Below, piece by piece: positions 47,597 through 59,493 of a DNA stretch of 64,000 bases; positions within the stretch are counted from its first letter, which is position 1, and each line of letters starts with the position of its first letter. The notes below the pieces were generated by a model, which saw only the letters and a program-made list of their open reading frames with translations, did no database searches and had not been told where the DNA came from. The position numbers and the translations under genes are program-made. The stretch comes from Rhexocercosporidium sp. MPI-PUGE-AT-0058 (lineage: Eukaryota > Ascomycota > Leotiomycetes > Helotiales): positions 558,001 to 622,000 of the forward strand of contig JAGTJL010000010.1 in NCBI GenBank assembly GCA_020746875.1, in the 5' to 3' direction.

Positions 47597-50500
47597 TCAC
47601 CATTTCTCCACCTCAGCTTTGCCCATGTTAACCTCCGCTCCATCTCCATACGTTGATCCTGTCCTCTTCTTCAACCTCGCAAGCTTGCGTTCCAGCTCTA
47701 GTCTCTGTTCCTCCTCCTGATCTTCTTCCTCAAGATTCACATCCTCTTCATAATCACGAGTCCGACCTGCACCACGACGGGGCACAGCACTGGCCCTGCT
47801 ACCGCTACCAGCATAATCGTCATCGTCATCACCATAAACCCTTCGACTTCCAGCGCCACGTTGCGAAGGTGGTGCTCTTCTAGAGCGAGACTCGATTTCA
47901 TCATCGTCAAGACTCGGATCATCGAAATTATCGTAAGAATAATTCCGATCACCACCACGACGCGGCGGCGGAGCTTGCCTTCTAGCACGACTTGTTGGCA
48001 TACGGGAACCCGAATAGATCCCGCGGTGAGAATCTTTCCTCAATTCTTCCCGCTCAGCAAGAATCGCATAGGTATCCTGGTCCTGCAAGCCATGAATATC
48101 ACTGATATAGTCATCGAAATGGGCACTGGTTTCTGCCACTCTGTTGAAATGCGCGGCTTTCAGAAACGGTCTCTCAAGTCTCGAGGAATCCTGCGCATCG
48201 TGGAAGTCCCAATTGGCTAGTGCTAAGGCGGTCTGGAAGGCGTTCTTGATCTGTCGACCGTTCCAACGACGGGAGGGGTACTCAATATTCTCGACCCAGT
48301 GTCGTTCGTAAAATTTACGGATCTTCTCTTCTTCAATGTCAATGTTGAGGCCACTGCGTTTGATGCGGATGATGTTTCGCTCCCAGATTTGTTTTGTCGA
48401 GAGGCGGTCCAAACGTGGATAGTAGAGACTGATATGAATGCGAGACCGAAAAGCCTCGTCGAATTCGCCGACTCGATTAGTCGTCAAAATGATCACTCCC
48501 GAATAGTATTCAAGAACTCGTAGAAAGACTGCCCGTTTGTTAGTGTTGACTATGGTGGAGAATATGTATAACCTACCAGACACCAGACTATTTCTCACTA
48601 TGTCACCTTTCTCTCTCTTGGCTAGGAAGACATCTGCTTCATCAAGAAGTAAGACACATCTCCACCTATGCGCCAACTGACAGAAGTTCTCAAGCGTTTC
48701 CTGGGCTTCAGTCGCAGTGGTGCCGATATCTCCGCATGTGATGGGTAGCAATGGTCTCCCTAGTTGAGCAGCAACACACTCAGCCGTAGATGTCTTACCA
48801 ACACCAGGTACCCCGTGAAGAAGAATTATCAGGCCCTGTCCTTTGCTTTTGACTAGGTCCATAGAGAACTCGTCCATCTCAGTGTCAGGCTCACCAGATG
48901 TCTTCTTGGGAGCTCTGACTTGGTTCTTGATCAAAGCCTGAAGGAGCATTCTGTGGCCCTCAGGTAACACCAAGTCATCGAACCCAGACCTGATTATCTT
49001 CGATTCATCTTCAGTAATATCTTCGATCAGATTGACATCCAAAGGGAACCATTTATGATGAAGCATGGCATACCCGTAGACCCTTGGAGGGAGTAACGCA
49101 AGGGAGTCATCCGGTAACGAGTAGTCCTGTAGGAGATGTAAAGACAACTCGTCGGTAGACTCTAGGAATTCAGTCCGACGATACTCTTCGAAGATGCTAT
49201 CATCAAATATATCTGTGAGCCAATCTTGGAGCTTGACTCTTGGGAGAGGATCAAAAACTTCTCTCCTGTCTGCAAGTGTTGCACCAGCGATGACACCACC
49301 GCCGAATTTGATATGCCAGTCGTAATGCTTGTTCTTGAAGAACTCCACCCCGGAAGCTTGGTCTACCATTATCTCGCTCTTTACCTGTTTGCGACATCAT
49401 TAGTAGAATACGAAAATATGCGATGTGGGTTCCCAAGTACCTCTGCAGAAGCAATAACATAATTGACGTATGAAGCTCCCGTGCATTGATTCGACTCTCT
49501 AATTGACGAACCAGAATATTTTTTGTGGGCACCGAGAACAAGATCCGTAAATCGAAGACCCCTCTGAACCAGCGTTGCCCTGATTTGTTTACAATTGGGA
49601 TCATAATCTGACGGGTACACAGGTAAAGACAATATTGAGCGTTTGCCAGAATAGGGCTGGATGGCGAATCTTTTCGGTGTTGGCCCAATTCTATACCCAT
49701 CGAAGTCAAGAAGGTAGCAATCAACGATGAAAGTTGTCCTCTCCAAAGCAGACGATTTGATAGTGTCGCGACATAGGTCATCATTCTCGGACACCACATC
49801 CCAAGTCCGACTTGTGACGGGATTGAAATCCGACTTACTCCCCTTGTCAAAACACACTCGACCACCAGTAACGTGAATGACGCGGTAGGCCTGACATTGA
49901 CTCGGGTTTTCTCGCTGTTTCGAGCTATATATGATGGCGCCAGGTTTATACACCTGCCACAAGTGTTCAAAGGCTACTTCTTCCAAAGTGTGAGCGGAGA
50001 TTGCATGCTTGACCTCGAAAATATCTTGCATGTCTTTATCCATAAACTCGACGAGACAGCGAAGCTCATCTCTATTCCGTTTAGCAACGCGAACTTTTTC
50101 TTTGAGCGTGTTCTCCTCGGCGACGGCTTTTTCCTCGGGCGTTTTCTCCTTGTTGTCTTGGAAGTTAGCTTCTGGGACCTTTTCTCCATCTGAAGTATTG
50201 GCCGTCTCGGGAGCATTCTCCACTTCTTCTCTAGAGGCATTTTTATTAATCGACTCGCCAAGTTCGTTCTCTGCTTGAGCGCAAACCGTCTCGGTCTCTT
50301 TCAAACAGTCTCTGATCTCCGTCTCGTAGGCAACAAGGTGTTTGAATGGGCGCACCAGAACGTTATACTCAGCTTCGAAACTAGTATCGGTGCATTGCCC
50401 CAAAACATTCAGTAGATATGCCGAATTGATAGCAAGACGGTATGGGGTCTCCACAGGCGAGAACTCGGCGCTTCTGATGTCTTGCGCAGCAGTCTCGCCA

Positions 50501-51070
50501 TCCTTCGGGTCATTCTGCTCACGTGGGCTTGTAATTTTGACAGTCCTGTTGGATGAGACGATCAACACGCTCAGCTTCGGGTCAAGTTTACTCTCTGTCT
50601 TGATGGTTCGCCATTGCTCTGCTGGGACTCGCATGATTTCAACCTTTTGCTTCTTCTGTAGTTCCGCATCATCGTTTTCTTTTCCTGGGCCACTGGCATC
50701 GCCTCCATCCTTTTCGCCGCTATCTTTAGTGAGATTCGTTATTCGTGAGGATGTGTTAGATCTAGAAGAGAAAATACCTCTTTAAATTCTTCACTGACAG
50801 GAGTTCTGTCTCCAAAGCATCCAAGCGATTTTTGAGCTGTGATATATACTCGTCCGATTTGTCATCACGGGTGTTGGGTTGAGCGCTGTCCAGATCACTC
50901 TCAATGCCGTTTGTGGTCTCCTCTTGACTCTTAGCAGGCCTGATGCTTACATCGCCCCAGCTGAAAGGCTTCAGCACTTCTTTCTTTCTATGATCGATGC
51001 TCGATTCGCCGCCTTCGGACAAGGCTGGGATTATGGACTCCTGGACTTCTGTGGGCGCTCTTGGTGACAT
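47597..51070 (-). CDS. Large fungal AAA+ ATPase with DUF7025-like N-terminal region
   Basis: Proposed minus exons 51070-50795, 50724-49441, 49384-48577, 48528-47597; 1099 residues in frame. Order: disordered N-terminus with a short coiled coil (ISQLKNRLDALETELLS); a DUF7025-like region (about 130-520); one AAA+ module with Walker A GVPGVGKT (711-718), Walker B VLLLDEAD (764-771), sensor-1 IILTTNRVGEFDEAFRSRI; then an acidic/arginine-rich tail (RRGAGSRR, DDDDDYAG) ending in a predicted coiled coil (QRLELERKLARLKKR). The intron at 48529-48576 is a multiple of three and lacks stops; removal restores NSLVSVFLRVLEYY. The first intron's borders are the least certain. Such proteins are numerous in Pezizomycotina with unknown targets. 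Divergent from the DUF7708 gene. Confidence 0.85.
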
Positions 51071-51693
51071 GTTGAATTTCGATTGCTCAACACAGCTTGA
51101 ACGATGCCGACGAGAGAGCACAAGATGAGACGTTGTAGGCGAGCTCTTTCCGCCAGTAAGAGTTGGTTCCTCACTGCTTGCTGAGAATCATGAGTTGAGA
51201 AGTCTCTTCCGACGCTCTTCTCGAAGTAAATATGGAGGTTGGTGGTTGATGCAAGTGACTAAAAACGAGTCCTGCATATAGCCCCACAGCAACGCTCCCG
51301 CAAAATAAGGCTCTGCTCGTCCTAGGCAACCACATGTAATCGAGGTTCGTGCTACAGTAAATTAATTGGACCTGTGTGACGGCAAACAGCTCGTGCATAC
51401 AGCACCCGGTCCACAGTCCCAAATAAGGCTCTTCCCGCCCCCTCCAACATTTCTGTCAAGAGAGCGGGGTGGCGCAGCCATCTCTATCCTTGTCATACAG
51501 GATCCTCCAAAAGGGTGTCAGAGCAGAGCTTCGCGCAGTCTGACTGAGGGTTTACAGGATTTCCCATCGTGCGAAAGAAGACGACGTCAGAGCCTCGTGG
51601 ATTTTGACTGAGGATTTGGGGGATTCCCATCATAGTAGATCGTTCTGAACGGAATAAAAAACTCTTCCAGGAGGCAGACACATCGCAACACTT
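51071..51693. promoter_or_regulatory. Shared divergent promoter with imperfect internal duplications
   Basis: 623 bp between two divergent start codons. One duplicated piece, AAATAAGGCTCTKCYCG-like, is at about 51301-51320 and 51421-51440. A second, starting CAGAGC and running through TGACTGAGG...GGATTCCCATC, is at about 51520-51570 and 51588-51632. No TATA box is obvious. Confidence 0.4.
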
Positions 51694-54002
51694 ATGAGTA
51701 GTGATATTCTTGCGGCGCCGCGAAGGCACATGCGACTTGGCGGTGTGGTGGAGAGCTACGTGCGCAAGAGGCTTCCAAGAGACATTCATCCTGCTTTCAC
51801 AGCAGCGAGAGCTCGTGAAGAAGCGGCTACTGATCTCATTCAAATTCCTGTCGAGGATGAGACACGACTAGTTTCGGTGAGACAAGAGCAAAGGCCTGAG
51901 CCTGAAGAAGTCGATGCGGATAATGACGAGCTCTCCCTGTAAGCTAATTTTCCATGAATATATCTAGAGAAGCTGACGATCTCCAGGGAAGAACTGTACA
52001 AGGATGCTGAGAGCGAAAGAAAACGGTTCAAACTGGCGATGGAGTCGTATGAGCAGACGACGGCCGGCACGAAATTCAAGACTGATGTCATGAGTAACGA
52101 GGTCCACACCTGTATGTCCTTTCTCGTCGTAAAATATTCCATGGCCTGGGACCTAGGATCGGATCCTATGTTCTAACCCTATGACATGGGAAGTTGTACA
52201 TGCTTAAGTCTTGAACAGGGGAAGAAGTTCTTGAAGAGCTGAACATAGCATCGGAGAACTACAACGATGTGTCTGGCCTGTGGGGAAAGATCCGAAGAGG
52301 GTGTCGTAGTTTCGGCAGGAACAACAAAGTCTTCACAGCGTGGTCAAGTCTCCTACCAACAGAATCACAGTACTTCTCCATACTGTGCGGTGGCATAAAG
52401 CTCATTATCGGGGTTTGTCAAGGAATCCAAAGTATTGACGACGCTGCTAACAGTTTGAGAGGCCGCAGGTCGTATGCATGACCTTCGGCAGGATATCTGT
52501 GATGCTCTAGCAGAGATCCCAATCTTGCTAATGAGTACAAATCGAGCTCTAGGTGTGTTTAGGAAGTCTCAACACCTCCATCAATGTAGTTCGGCACTCT
52601 ATGTCGCAACCATTGCGGCGTTGCATCACATTGTCTTGTGGTATAAGGAAAAGGCTTACAGTATTCCTTCTTCACGCAGATGGAATGAATCCAAGTTGAC
52701 TGTCTTCAGAGAAGGTATCCAAAAGCTTCTTTAAGCAGGACTCCTACGGTTTGCAGTTGAAAGAAATGCTCCAAGACATCAGAAACCAGGCTAAACTCTT
52801 CGAAAACTCTGCTCGGATGTGTTCATATGAGACAGGCATGAACACAAACCAGCAAGTAATATCTCATCGCCAGGAATCGCGCGCAAATCAGACGACAATC
52901 GTTGGTTTTTTGGATCAATCACAAAAAAAGATCTCACAGTTGGAGAATCAAGTCTCAGGCTTGACTGAAGTCCTAGTAAAATTTCTGAGTAGCAACGCTC
53001 GAATTGACTTTAAGACTCGAGATGGTTGGTCAAAGTCTCCCAATTTCTGTATATGCTTTGACTGAGATTGAACAGCGAGAGGACCAATGCTTCCCTTACG
53101 AAAAGCAGCATCCGAGTCTAGATTGATTCGAGGTATGAGTTGCTAGATCCTTTTTACTCCATAGAAGCTGACTTGTCCGTTCAGATCGTTCCGCGGCCCA
53201 GGATGAGCTTCTCTCCGCTTTCGATTACGAAAGCTCAGTCATCCACCGAGATATCGGAGCCTGCCTCCGAGGAATCTGGGCTTCACCACGGCCAGACCAA
53301 GATCGTGTAGTTGCAATGATGCAGCATCCAAAGCTTCACCGATGGATAGCCGAGAAGGGTTCTTCGGCCCTTTTCATAAATGCTAACTACAAAGGTGCCA
53401 GGAGGCAGTCAACATCATTTGTCTCCGCGAAACTTGTGGATTCGATCCAACCGTCTGGCATCAAGCCTCAACACCAGCCAAGCGAGACTTTTGCACTCTC
53501 ATTCTTCTGCGGAGAGCACTTGGGCTCAGACGATCCGGACTCCGGGGTAGGCGGTATGATGAGAAGTCTGTTGGGTCAGCTACTCCTCGCCTACCCGAAC
53601 TTTGATATCTATTACATCGACAAGATGCGGAATATAGATTATGAAGAAGTAGATGATCTCTGCGAGATGTTCTACGTGCTAATAGCTCAACTTCCGCCAC
53701 ACATCATAGTTTTTTGCATCATTGATTCCATCAGCTTCTTCGAAGAGAAAGATGTGTTGTGTAAAGACGCGGAGGTGGTAGTCCAGCAGATGACAGATAT
53801 CGTGGCAAGAACCCAGGGTCATGGGTGCACTTTCAAGCTCTTGTTGACCAGTCCGTGGAATAGTCGTGTGCTATACAAGAGCATGCCGTTCCAAGACGAA
53901 GATGTGGTCTGGATGCCAACAAAAGTGCCCTCGCAAGGTGGCTTCACTGGATTGAAATGGGGTACAAGTCTTGGCGCAGATGTAGCTTTGCTCATGCCAT
54001 GA
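51694..54002 (+). CDS. DUF7708-type STAND-associated protein lacking a visible P-loop
   Basis: Exons 51694-51938, 51987-52111, 52219-52412, 52462-52660, 52710-53024, 53076-53132, 53185-54002; 650 residues, all phases consistent. Residues about 125-290 match the helical DUF7708-type N-terminal domain of fungal NLR-like (STAND) proteins: FGRNNKVFTAWSSLLPTESQY, IIGAAGRMHDLRQDICDALAEIP, HIVLWYKEKAY. A coiled-coil-like stretch follows (QKKISQLENQVSGLTEV). The C-terminal part (LHRWIAEKGSSALFINANYK, LSFFCGEH, GMMRSLLGQLLLAYPN, IIVFCIIDSISFFE) resembles the outline of an NTPase module, but I see no GxxGxGKT and no WD, ankyrin or TPR repeats. It could be a short, perhaps non-nucleotide-binding relative. 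Divergent from the AAA+ gene. Confidence 0.75.
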
Positions 54003-54458
54003 TAGAGTATTAACAGGTTGTGGCGACTTTGCTGTCCATTCGTAATCCGGTATATCTTAAACAGTAAGATGTGAATTAATATGTGAATTAATATGTGAAT
54101 GGGTGTTTTGTCTGGATCGACAGTAGAAAAGACCCAGAAGTGACAGTCCCGTTTCCAATATTATTGTTGTTCCGAAACTTGGTTGGCCATGAGACAAACG
54201 GCATATATGTGTGGGAGGAATGAAAGTCCCAAATCAAAGCTGAGAGAGTCCGCGTTCGTATGACTCGATGCCTTCCACAGCTCTTGAAGGTTTTCACACT
54301 TCAAAACCCTGGATACTGTAACTCCCAACCGAATGAACTCAGTGGGCCATAACCCCAGATTCCATTGCAGCCAACGCCGCTGTCCGTACGGTCCATTGCC
54401 AGCACACACATGCCTTCTAGGATGCTCCTATCGTTCCCTCTTATTCATCTGATCACCA
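54003..54458. other. 3' flank with a short tandem repeat
   Basis: At 54067-54100 a 12-bp unit ATGTGAATTAAT is repeated almost three times. No gene. Confidence 0.6.
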
Positions 54459-54806
54459 TCACCGTCTCCTCTCCTGTCCCTGCATACTCTCCTCCCTCGT
54501 CGCTCCACCGGCCCTCATCTCCAACTCCCTGATCTTCTTCTCCAGTCCCAGCCTCTTAGCTATCAGGGCACCGCGTTGTTCCTCAAGCTGTGCAATCTTT
54601 TCCCCTGGCGTTGCTTCGCGCTGTCTCTCCACTCTCTGCAGCGTACACATCAGTAACGTAGAGTAACAGGTGGAGTAGGAATGGCATGCCTGCTTGACCT
54701 CAGACCTCGTCTTCAAGCCAGCTCCGTACCACGCTCCTGTAGCTGTCACCGAGGCGATTGCACCGGTCCATACGATCCGTCGAATCTTTTGTTGCTGGGC
54801 AGACAT
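54459..54806 (-). CDS. Small single-pass membrane protein, conserved-looking, unknown function
   Basis: Minus exons 54806-54690 and 54635-54459, 97 residues. The start MSAQQQKIRRIVWTGAIASV is followed by a hydrophobic, alanine/glycine-rich segment (about 11-32), one membrane pass. The second half is a charged helix (ATPGEKIAQLEEQRGALIAKRLGLEKKIRELE). This layout matches small fungal hypotheticals that may be mitochondrial inner-membrane proteins, an inference. The 54-nt intron begins GC rather than GT (CAG|GCATGC...CTGCAG|AG) and has no in-frame stop, so unspliced reading (115 residues) is also possible. Confidence 0.6.
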   Translation of the reverse strand: MSAQQQKIRRIVWTGAIASVTATGAWYGAGLKTRSEVKQACHSYSTCYSTLLMCTLQRVERQREATPGEKIAQLEEQRGALIAKRLGLEKKIRELEMRAGGATREESMQGQERRR

Positions 54807-55778
54807 TGTACTGTTTCCACTGCTGTCGTAATTAGAAGACTTGCTGGGCCAAATAATTAAAGTTGGCATCCTTCGAGAATGTGTATTGGTATCCATGACT
54901 CGCTTTGTAGCAGGCCAAGGATTGTCCAATGACTCGTGGGACCTCCCCACCTCAACGTCCAATTGCCCTGGAATGTATGTCCGGACTTCCCAGTTTCTAT
55001 GAACCCAAATGTTCTTCTAGACTCGCACGGATCCTCCCTGACGTCTGATTCCACGCAATTACGATGAAATCTGCAAGCCACCGGAACAGGGAATAAAGTC
55101 ACCACACAGTGCAATTGCCTCTTTCGACGACGGACGGACCATCCCGCCTGCCGAAGCTGATGTCCCAAACAGGCAAATCCAGAAAATGCGACATGCATCA
55201 GAAAAGTCCCAGAAGGCCTTCATTTGGCATATGGTGTTCGGGATCTGGGAATCGGAAGTAAAAACCGCATATGTGGAACCACTCGAGGTATTTCTCAAAA
55301 TGGCAATTGCACATTGCGACGTGCAACAAACGTCTGCAGCAGCTGGGAGTCTCGACTTGCACGAACAGGCCGGCGTCCTGAAAGGATCCCAAGGCATATT
55401 GTGGCACGACTTGGTGACTAGATTTCGACGAGGCAGCTGCTGCAGTCAAGTTAGTAGAAGAGTAATGCGATTCGCTTTAGGCAATTGAATCTATCGTTTC
55501 GTCTGTCTTCAGCTCGGAGGATCGTATCACATGGTTTTGGAGTGACACACAATGCTCCTATTGGAGCTATCTGATTCGTGCTTTCCTTGGTCGAAAATTT
55601 CGACGTTTGAAGGTTGTACTAATATCAAGTTCCATATTCTAACTAGGCCATCTTTCAAGAAAGTCTCCAACCAAATTAAGTTCCAAGCTTTTTTCAAATA
55701 TCTGCTGACGTCCAAACTTCATCACTATTGATCCAACACCCGCCGTTCCATTTCAAAAATTCCAAACTATGCTCTCCC
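54807..55778. other. Intergenic region
   Basis: Overlapping short frames on both strands between 54857 and 55490, none recognised. Confidence 0.45.
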
Positions 55779-56848
55779 TTACAGCTTCGCCCCCTTGGCA
55801 AAGAATACACTCCTCTCCATCTTCTCTCCTCCACCCTCAAAGACAACACCTTTCCCAATAACCTTGTAGTCGAAATCAGCACCCACTTCCGCCTCCTCAA
55901 ACATCTTCTTGACTTCCTCCTGCGAGAAACCCATGTGCGTGACTGTCTTCGCAGCTTTATGGCTTTGCTCATCATGCTTGCTGTCTTTTATTAGCTGTCT
56001 ACCCAAACTTAATTCCCAGCATAACTAGTAGTGGAGAGTAGAGAAGTAGAAACATACGGAAAGTGCTGATGCGGTAAGAAATCCACAATGAACAACACGC
56101 CGCCCCTCTTCAACCTCTCAACCAGCCTCTTCGCTGCCAAACCCGGATCATCAAAATGATGGAAACCCAACCCTACAGCCGCAATATCAAAGTCGTAGAA
56201 CTGCTTTTCGGCGAGGTCAGGAGGATTAGGGTTGTTGATATCAATGAGATTTCCCTGTACGGCTTTCATCTCGGATTCGGGAATGCCTTGGTTGCGAGCT
56301 GAGGTGTTGTATTCTTTCACCATACCTTCCGTGAGATCTACGCCTATGCTTTGAGTCACATAGGGAGCAAGCGCCTGTTTAATGCGTCAATCATCTGCTC
56401 TTAGGACCTCTTGCTTGCAAGGGAGCTGGAAATACGTACACGTGACACCAAACCAGTTCCGCAAGCATAGTCTAGCAACCGGACGGTCTTCTTTGGTGAT
56501 GCTGCAGTTGCCTCGTTCTCACTATCGGACTCCTCTGCCCAGTCTACGCCGATCCATTCGTGGTGCTGCTGAATCTCGTCGATAATCTGTTGGATTGTCT
56601 TGGCGAACTTGGAGTTGTATGTCGAGGCGGCTTCGCTGTCAGGATAATTAGTAGGACGGTCTCACATATTTGACCCCAAATCCGAAATATAGAGAAAAGC
56701 AGAGGGAATCAGATACGGCTTGAATCAAAGTTCCGTGTCCAATTCAAGCGAACATCATACAATTGGACGAAATTACTTACTTCCAATGCGAGTGGTTCTG
56801 ATCCGTATTGTGAGAGTGCGAATAGTGTTTGTGTGTATGATCAGACAT
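55779..56848 (-). CDS. Class I SAM-dependent methyltransferase
   Basis: Minus exons 56848-56781, 56635-56440, 56374-56058, 55980-55779 give 260 residues with consistent phases. The N-terminus is His-rich (SDHTHKHYSHSHNTDQNHSH). Motif I is LLDYACGTGLVS, followed by the acidic SIGVDLTEGMV, then NLIDINNPNPPDL and FDIAAVGLGFHHFDDP (post I/II) and GGVLFIVDFLP. A small acidic insert (EESDSENEATAA) precedes motif I. The family resembles UbiE/Methyltransf_11-type proteins of unknown substrate; no membrane or targeting signal. A metabolite substrate is more likely than protein or RNA, but that is inference. Confidence 0.88.
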
Positions 56849-57347
56849 GTTGAAGACGTTCAGTGGATGTTTGAATGGATTGAAGATTGAGTACAGTTTT
56901 TGGAGGGTGGAACTTAGCATTTATGGTCGATGAAGTCAAGAGCTGCTCGCTTGCGGCGACTTCTCGCCCACTTTTCCTCTCCCTTTTCGAATCTAGCCAA
57001 TGAGATGACAGCAGAGAAGCTACGTATGTCTCCGAGAAATGGAGTAGAAAATGCACGGGAGGTCATGGGATTTGATCGATGAGTGATTTCCGGAGAGTTT
57101 TAGGGAGCAAGGCTTCATCTGAGGGGAGGGGCAAGAGTTACTGAATGTAGTTGTTCAATGATGGCGCTTTGAGTTAGGAGATTCACGTTTGAAAAACGGA
57201 GATGTGTTGGTCATCAACAAAGATCTATTTGCTCTCGGCATCCCCAAATTCTCTATCAAGAACGTGCCACACCATTTTACCCCACCAGCCTCAAGTCAAG
57301 GTAACGCCTCGCCATGCAAAGATTCCTTCATACATCATCATGATTGC
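56849..57347. other. Intergenic region
   Basis: Promoter side of the methyltransferase gene and 3' flank of UBP6. No gene. Confidence 0.55.
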
Positions 57348-59158
57348 TTATTCGGCAGTGCCCTCTGCTGATGGCAAAGGAATGGCGCGATAGAGCAGAA
57401 TCAAAGCAGAATGAGACTCTCCACCACCAGATAGAGTCGCAATCTTGTCTGCCTCGACCTCAGACACCTTGTCATCGTTGAACCACCACCACTTTCCGTC
57501 CTCCTCGCCCCGTTTGCCAGTCTTTGGATCAAGTGGACCTTGCTTCTTAACATATGAGGTGTAATGCCCACTGTCTGCGCTGGCCCCTTGATGTGTGACG
57601 ATACCGCGGAGCTCATAAAGACCTGACTTATTTGCTCCTTCGTCCTTCAAGAGCTCCGGGTTGATCAAAGCGTGAAGCTCCTTCTTTGCCTCAAGAACAG
57701 CAGCAGCTTTCTCGGCATCAATTTCGGCGTCGGTCTTGTAAACAACATCCTCCATCTCGACATCTCCTCCGGTAGCTTTGCTATCCTTCTTGTCGTCCTT
57801 TTTATTCTCGTCTTTCTTCTTCTCATCGGCCTTGGTTGACTCGGAGACGGAATCGACGATACCTGCAGCCTCATCGGCAACTGCCTTGTCATGCATCTTC
57901 TTTTGGCGTTTGCGGGCCCGCTCGATATCTTCCTCGTCTTTTCGTACTTCGCGGACCTTATCTCTAACTGGGACCAGCATTGCCTTAAGCTCATCGGTGC
58001 AAAACTCGACCACATCCAACTCATCAGGAAAAGTGACCTTTCGCATAATCTTGGCTTTCTTCTGGGCCTCGCGCTTCCAGAAGAACCGAACAAAGTGGAC
58101 AGTGAGGTACTTTGGTAGTCGTGAGATCTTGGACTTCTTGGTGTAAATCGCATCTCGGTCGAGCACGGCTGATCTCTTCTCTATCTTCTCCTCCAAGCCG
58201 GCCAAGATACCATCTCTAAGATGATTTGTTGAACCACTGATATGACAATCAAGCTTCAGGAAGACATCCTCGCTGTTGACAGGCTCTTCACCAAGGTCCT
58301 TAGCAGCTTGCTCATCACACTCGGTGACAGAGGAGAAACCTCCAGCCATGTACTTGTCTACGAATGTTGTATCCTTGGAGCTATCACCCTTTCCCTTGAT
58401 CGTCAGCTTCTGTCGCAACTGCTGAACGATCTGCGACCAAGCTTCTTCGGCGTCTTGTTGTGCATAGCCATGGCCAGTCTTCGACTTCTGTGCGAATTGT
58501 GGGAATGCTGTTCGGAGGGCATTGAGGAAAGCCAGCGGTGGGAAACCTTCTTGAGTTTGACCCATTTGCGTATACAAATCTCGCAGAGCTGCGGTCAAAT
58601 CTGATGAAGCTCCAAGACCACCAAGTCCAAACATGCTGAGGTCCCCAAGAGCAGATGAGCTGCCACCACCACCAGGAGTGGGCGCAGCAGTGTATTTAAC
58701 CAATTCTTGCTGCAACTCTGGGACAGCGCGAAGAGTTTGCAGTGCTGAGTTCATGTAGCAGGTGTTTCCCAGATTTTGTAACCCAGCAGGTGTAGCGCCC
58801 ACTTGTTGTGCGGCCTCAGCTTCGGTCATGTCCTCTACAAACTTGACTGCCTCCTTTGGTCGCTGAAGATCGCCAGCACCTGAAGCAGTGCCCATCATCA
58901 TGAAGGTTTGGCCTGGCTTTGCGCCGAGTTTGGATAGGTCGGTGTCATCTTTGAGTTGTCCACCCTTCACGAGGATCTTTTGACGGTCTGGCTCAACACC
59001 AGTCAAGGAATAGAGCTGGAATTTGAAGACTTCGCCGAGGGAGGTAGGATCGAGTTCGACATCGTACTTCTTGCCCTGGTGCTTGACAATAACTACTGTA
59101 GTTAGTATACTGCCAGATGTCTGATGGCGATAGATTACAAACCTGGAATTGTAGCCAT
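57348..59158 (-). CDS. UBP6: Proteasome-associated ubiquitin C-terminal hydrolase
   Basis: USP14/Ubp6 removes ubiquitin from substrates docked on the 26S proteasome. Minus exons 59158-59143 (ATG GCT ACA ATT CCA G) and 59095-57348, 587 residues. The N-terminal ubiquitin-like domain (about 6-75) binds the proteasome. The catalytic Cys118 lies in LQNLGNTCYMNS. The His box is SADSGHYTSYV (His516), followed by WWWFNDDKV with the acidic third residue. An alanine/lysine/glutamate-rich insert near residues 400-460 (KKKDENKKDDKKDSK) is longer than in yeast but usual in filamentous fungi. It lies 335 bp from the divergent ARPC4 gene. Confidence 0.95.
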
Positions 59159-59493
59159 TGTTGTGGCGGGGTCGAAGCGGTGGGGGGAGAGCTCTTGCAG
59201 AGAGCTTTGCTGTGCTAACACAAGGTGTTTTCAAGGTTGTATTCGAGTGATGTTGTCTCTGCCTCTATCTCGAACAGAGTGTGAACGTGAAAGACATTCG
59301 AAGAGGTGAAGATATTGAGGAAAATGAAAGCAAATAAACAGAAGAGGGCGGCGGCTCATTCACTAGCGCGCTTGCGAAGCCGGGGGTGCCTGAGACAGAC
59401 GCAACCCCACCAAAGCCAATGTCACCTCCAGACAACCATCCCCCACACCACAGTTGTTGTAGTTGGAGGGTCTCGCGACTCACAAATTGACAT

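Noticed and set aside
52700..52760. Apparent frameshift in the DUF7708-type gene
   Set aside because: A 49-nt intron (GTATTC...CTTCAG, 52661-52709) restores the frame and the family match.
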